Shown: positions 6,494 to 7,686 of the stretch, piece after piece
How positions within the stretch are numbered: position 1 is the stretch's first letter
How the letters are laid out: the number at the start of each line of letters is the position of its first letter
Origin: Longimicrobiales bacterium
GTDB taxonomy: Bacteria; Gemmatimonadota; Gemmatimonadetes; Longimicrobiales; Gaopeijiaceae
Assembly (NCBI GenBank): GCA_028280205.1
Contig: JANQME010000306.1
Coordinates: 1-7,686, forward strand
Length of the DNA stretch: 7,686 nucleotides
Direction: 5' to 3'
Notes under the pieces: model-generated
What the model saw: the letters and a program-made list of their open reading frames with translations, nothing else
What the model was told of the DNA's origin: nothing
Databases searched by the model: none
Position numbers and translations under genes: made by a program

Positions 6494-7545
6494 GCTACAT
6501 CGAGAAGCCGGTCGCCCGCCACCCGGGGATGCGCACGAACGCGCTCGGGCTGACGCCCCGCGACTACGAAGGGTCCATGTCGACGCTCTGCGCCGGCTGC
6601 GGCCACGACTCGGTGACGGCCGCCCTCATCCAGGCCTTCTTCGAGCTCGACGTCGAGCCGCACCGGGTGGCGAAGCTCTCGGGGATCGGGTGCTCTTCGA
6701 AGACTCCGACGTACTTCGTCAGCCAGGCGCACGGCTTCAACTCCGTGCACGGCCGCATGCCCTCGATCGCGGCGGGGGCGAACGCGGCGAACCGGGACCT
6801 CCTCTACGTGGGGATCTCGGGCGACGGCGACTCACTCTCCATCGGGCTGGGTCAGTTCCTGCACGCCGTTCGCCGCAACGTGAACATGCTGTACGTGCTG
6901 GAGAACAACGGCGTCTACGGGCTCACCAAGGGTCAGTTCTCGGCGTCGGCGGACGTCGGCTCGAAGTCGAAGCGGGGTGAGGTGAACCGGCAGGGTCCGA
7001 TCGACCCGGTGGACGTCGCGCTCACGCTCGGGGCCAGCTTCGTGGCCCGCTCCTTCTCCGGTGATAAGGACCAGCTCGTGCCGATCCTCGAGGCCGGGCT
7101 CCGGCACGAGGGCTTCGCGTTCGTCGACGTGATCTCGCCGTGCGTGACCTTCAACGACCACGTCGGCTCGACGAAGAGCTACGCGTACACGCGCACCCAC
7201 ATGCACGAGGTGGTCGAGACCGACTTCGTCCCCATCATGGCCGAGATCACGACTAGATACGCGGAGGGCACGGTGCGGGCGGTCACGATGCACGACGGGA
7301 GCTCGATCCGGCTTCGAAAGGTGGACGAGGCGTACGATCCCACCGACCGGGCCGCCGTGGTGGACTTCCTCGCGGCCGCGCGCGAGCGGGACGAGATCGC
7401 GACCGGGCTCCTCTACCTGGGTGAGGCCGGTGAGGACATGCACGCGTTCAGCGAGACGGTGGAGACGCCGCTCGTGGACGTGCCTTTCGGCGAGCTCTGC
7501 CCGGGCGCCGCCGCGCTGGACGAGATCCAGAAGGCGTGGCGGTGA
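6490..7545 (+). CDS. korB: 2-oxoacid:ferredoxin oxidoreductase, beta subunit
   Basis: 351 residues. The thiamine diphosphate motif is G111-D-G-D-S followed by 'NVNMLYVLENNGVYGLTKGQ' (130-149), with N139/N140 and G141 at the metal-binding end. Four cysteines sit where this family binds its [4Fe-4S] cluster: C34 and C37 (C-A-G-C-G), C68 (G-I-G-C-S-S-K-T) and C218 (I-S-P-C-V-T-F-N-D). It pairs with KorA to form the catalytic unit, decarboxylating the 2-oxoacid and passing electrons from the thiamine intermediate to the cluster. The ATG at 6490 overlaps the korA stop as ATGA, and GGAGG at 6475-6479 stands 10 nt before it. Family members of this length end in an extension after the conserved core (here about residues 250-351), also present in KorB of two-subunit enzymes. 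No key residue appears to be missing. The 2-oxoglutarate preference is inferred from family layout. Confidence 0.93.
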   Translation: MSYIEKPVARHPGMRTNALGLTPRDYEGSMSTLCAGCGHDSVTAALIQAFFELDVEPHRVAKLSGIGCSSKTPTYFVSQAHGFNSVHGRMPSIAAGANAANRDLLYVGISGDGDSLSIGLGQFLHAVRRNVNMLYVLENNGVYGLTKGQFSASADVGSKSKRGEVNRQGPIDPVDVALTLGASFVARSFSGDKDQLVPILEAGLRHEGFAFVDVISPCVTFNDHVGSTKSYAYTRTHMHEVVETDFVPIMAEITTRYAEGTVRAVTMHDGSSIRLRKVDEAYDPTDRAAVVDFLAAARERDEIATGLLYLGEAGEDMHAFSETVETPLVDVPFGELCPGAAALDEIQKAWR

Positions 7546-7550
7546 GATCG

Positions 7551-7686
7551 ATGAGTCCACTGCTGCGCGCGACGTGCCGCCTCGCAGCGGCTGTGGGGCT
7601 GGCGCTTCCGGCCGCGTGTGGTGCCCCGGGTGGGGACGCCGGGTCCGCCGCGGCGCCGGACGATGCCGTCGCCGCCCGGCTCGACT
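7551..7686 (+). CDS. Putative lipoprotein or secreted protein, 3' end outside the window
   Basis: Only 45 codons are visible. They start with a signal-peptide-like N-terminus: R6 and R10 in the first ten residues, a hydrophobic stretch (L-A-A-A-V-G-L-A-L, residues 11-19), then P-A-A-C23-G. C23 could be the lipidated cysteine, but proline at the -3 position departs from the usual lipobox, so cleavage by signal peptidase I after an Ala is also possible. After that the sequence is rich in G, A, P and D, as in the flexible linker of exported proteins. GGTGAG (7541-7546), overlapping the korB stop, lies 4 nt before the ATG and could be the ribosome-binding site. It follows korB by 5 nt, so it is probably cotranscribed. 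Nothing visible shows its function. Confidence 0.6.
   Translation, partial: MSPLLRATCRLAAAVGLALPAACGAPGGDAGSAAAPDDAVAARLD

Noticed and set aside
1..7686. CRISPR array, tRNA or rRNA gene, insertion sequence, attachment site
   Set aside because: Reading through the window showed no spaced direct repeats, cloverleaf-like or rRNA sequence, transposase motif or terminal repeats; nearly all of it is accounted for by the eight genes.

Overview
This window is GC-rich (roughly two thirds G+C by eye) and carries eight protein-coding genes, all on the + strand and tightly packed. It is bacterial. The combination of GC-rich codon use, a type IV minor-pilin cluster and a two-subunit 2-oxoacid oxidoreductase preceded by a fused flavoprotein-ferredoxin would suit Gemmatimonadota or a similar phylum of mostly aerobic soil or water bacteria. 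That placement is an inference; there is no rRNA or marker gene here to prove it.

Positions 1-2762 hold four overlapping genes for type IV pilin-like proteins: a GspH/FimT-type pseudopilin whose start lies upstream of the window, then PilV-like, PilW-like and PilX-like proteins. Three have a visible or cut prepilin signal ending in G^FTLxE. The fourth has the PilX/GspK-type variant without Glu at position 5. The genes overlap by 4, 7 and 1 nt, so they are probably translated as one coupled unit. In known systems such proteins form the minor-pilin complex that primes assembly of a type IV pilus or type II secretion pseudopilus.

Positions 2763-2879 are a 117-nt gap with two back-to-back hairpins, a weak promoter candidate and the ribosome-binding site of the next gene. 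It is probably the border between two transcription units.

Positions 2880-7545 are a redox operon of three genes. The first encodes a 600-residue GltD-like FAD/NAD(P) oxidoreductase with an N-terminal iron-sulfur domain and a C-terminal two-cluster ferredoxin. It is followed by korA (fused gamma-alpha subunit) and korB (beta subunit, thiamine diphosphate and [4Fe-4S] binding) of a CoA-dependent 2-oxoacid:ferredoxin oxidoreductase, most likely acting on 2-oxoglutarate. There is no separate ferredoxin or delta subunit, so the flavoprotein is the obvious candidate to carry electrons between KorAB and NAD(P). korA starts inside the end of the flavoprotein gene, and korB overlaps korA by ATGA.

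Five bases after korB, the window ends in the first 45 codons of a likely exported lipoprotein or secreted protein of unknown function.

The points most worth a second look are the flavoprotein-KorAB arrangement, a G8 tract near the end of the PilW-like gene where a one-base gain would fuse it in frame to the PilX-like gene, a local low-GC rare-codon tract inside korA, and the absence of a standard start codon for the PilW-like gene. No RNA gene, mobile element or CRISPR array was seen.
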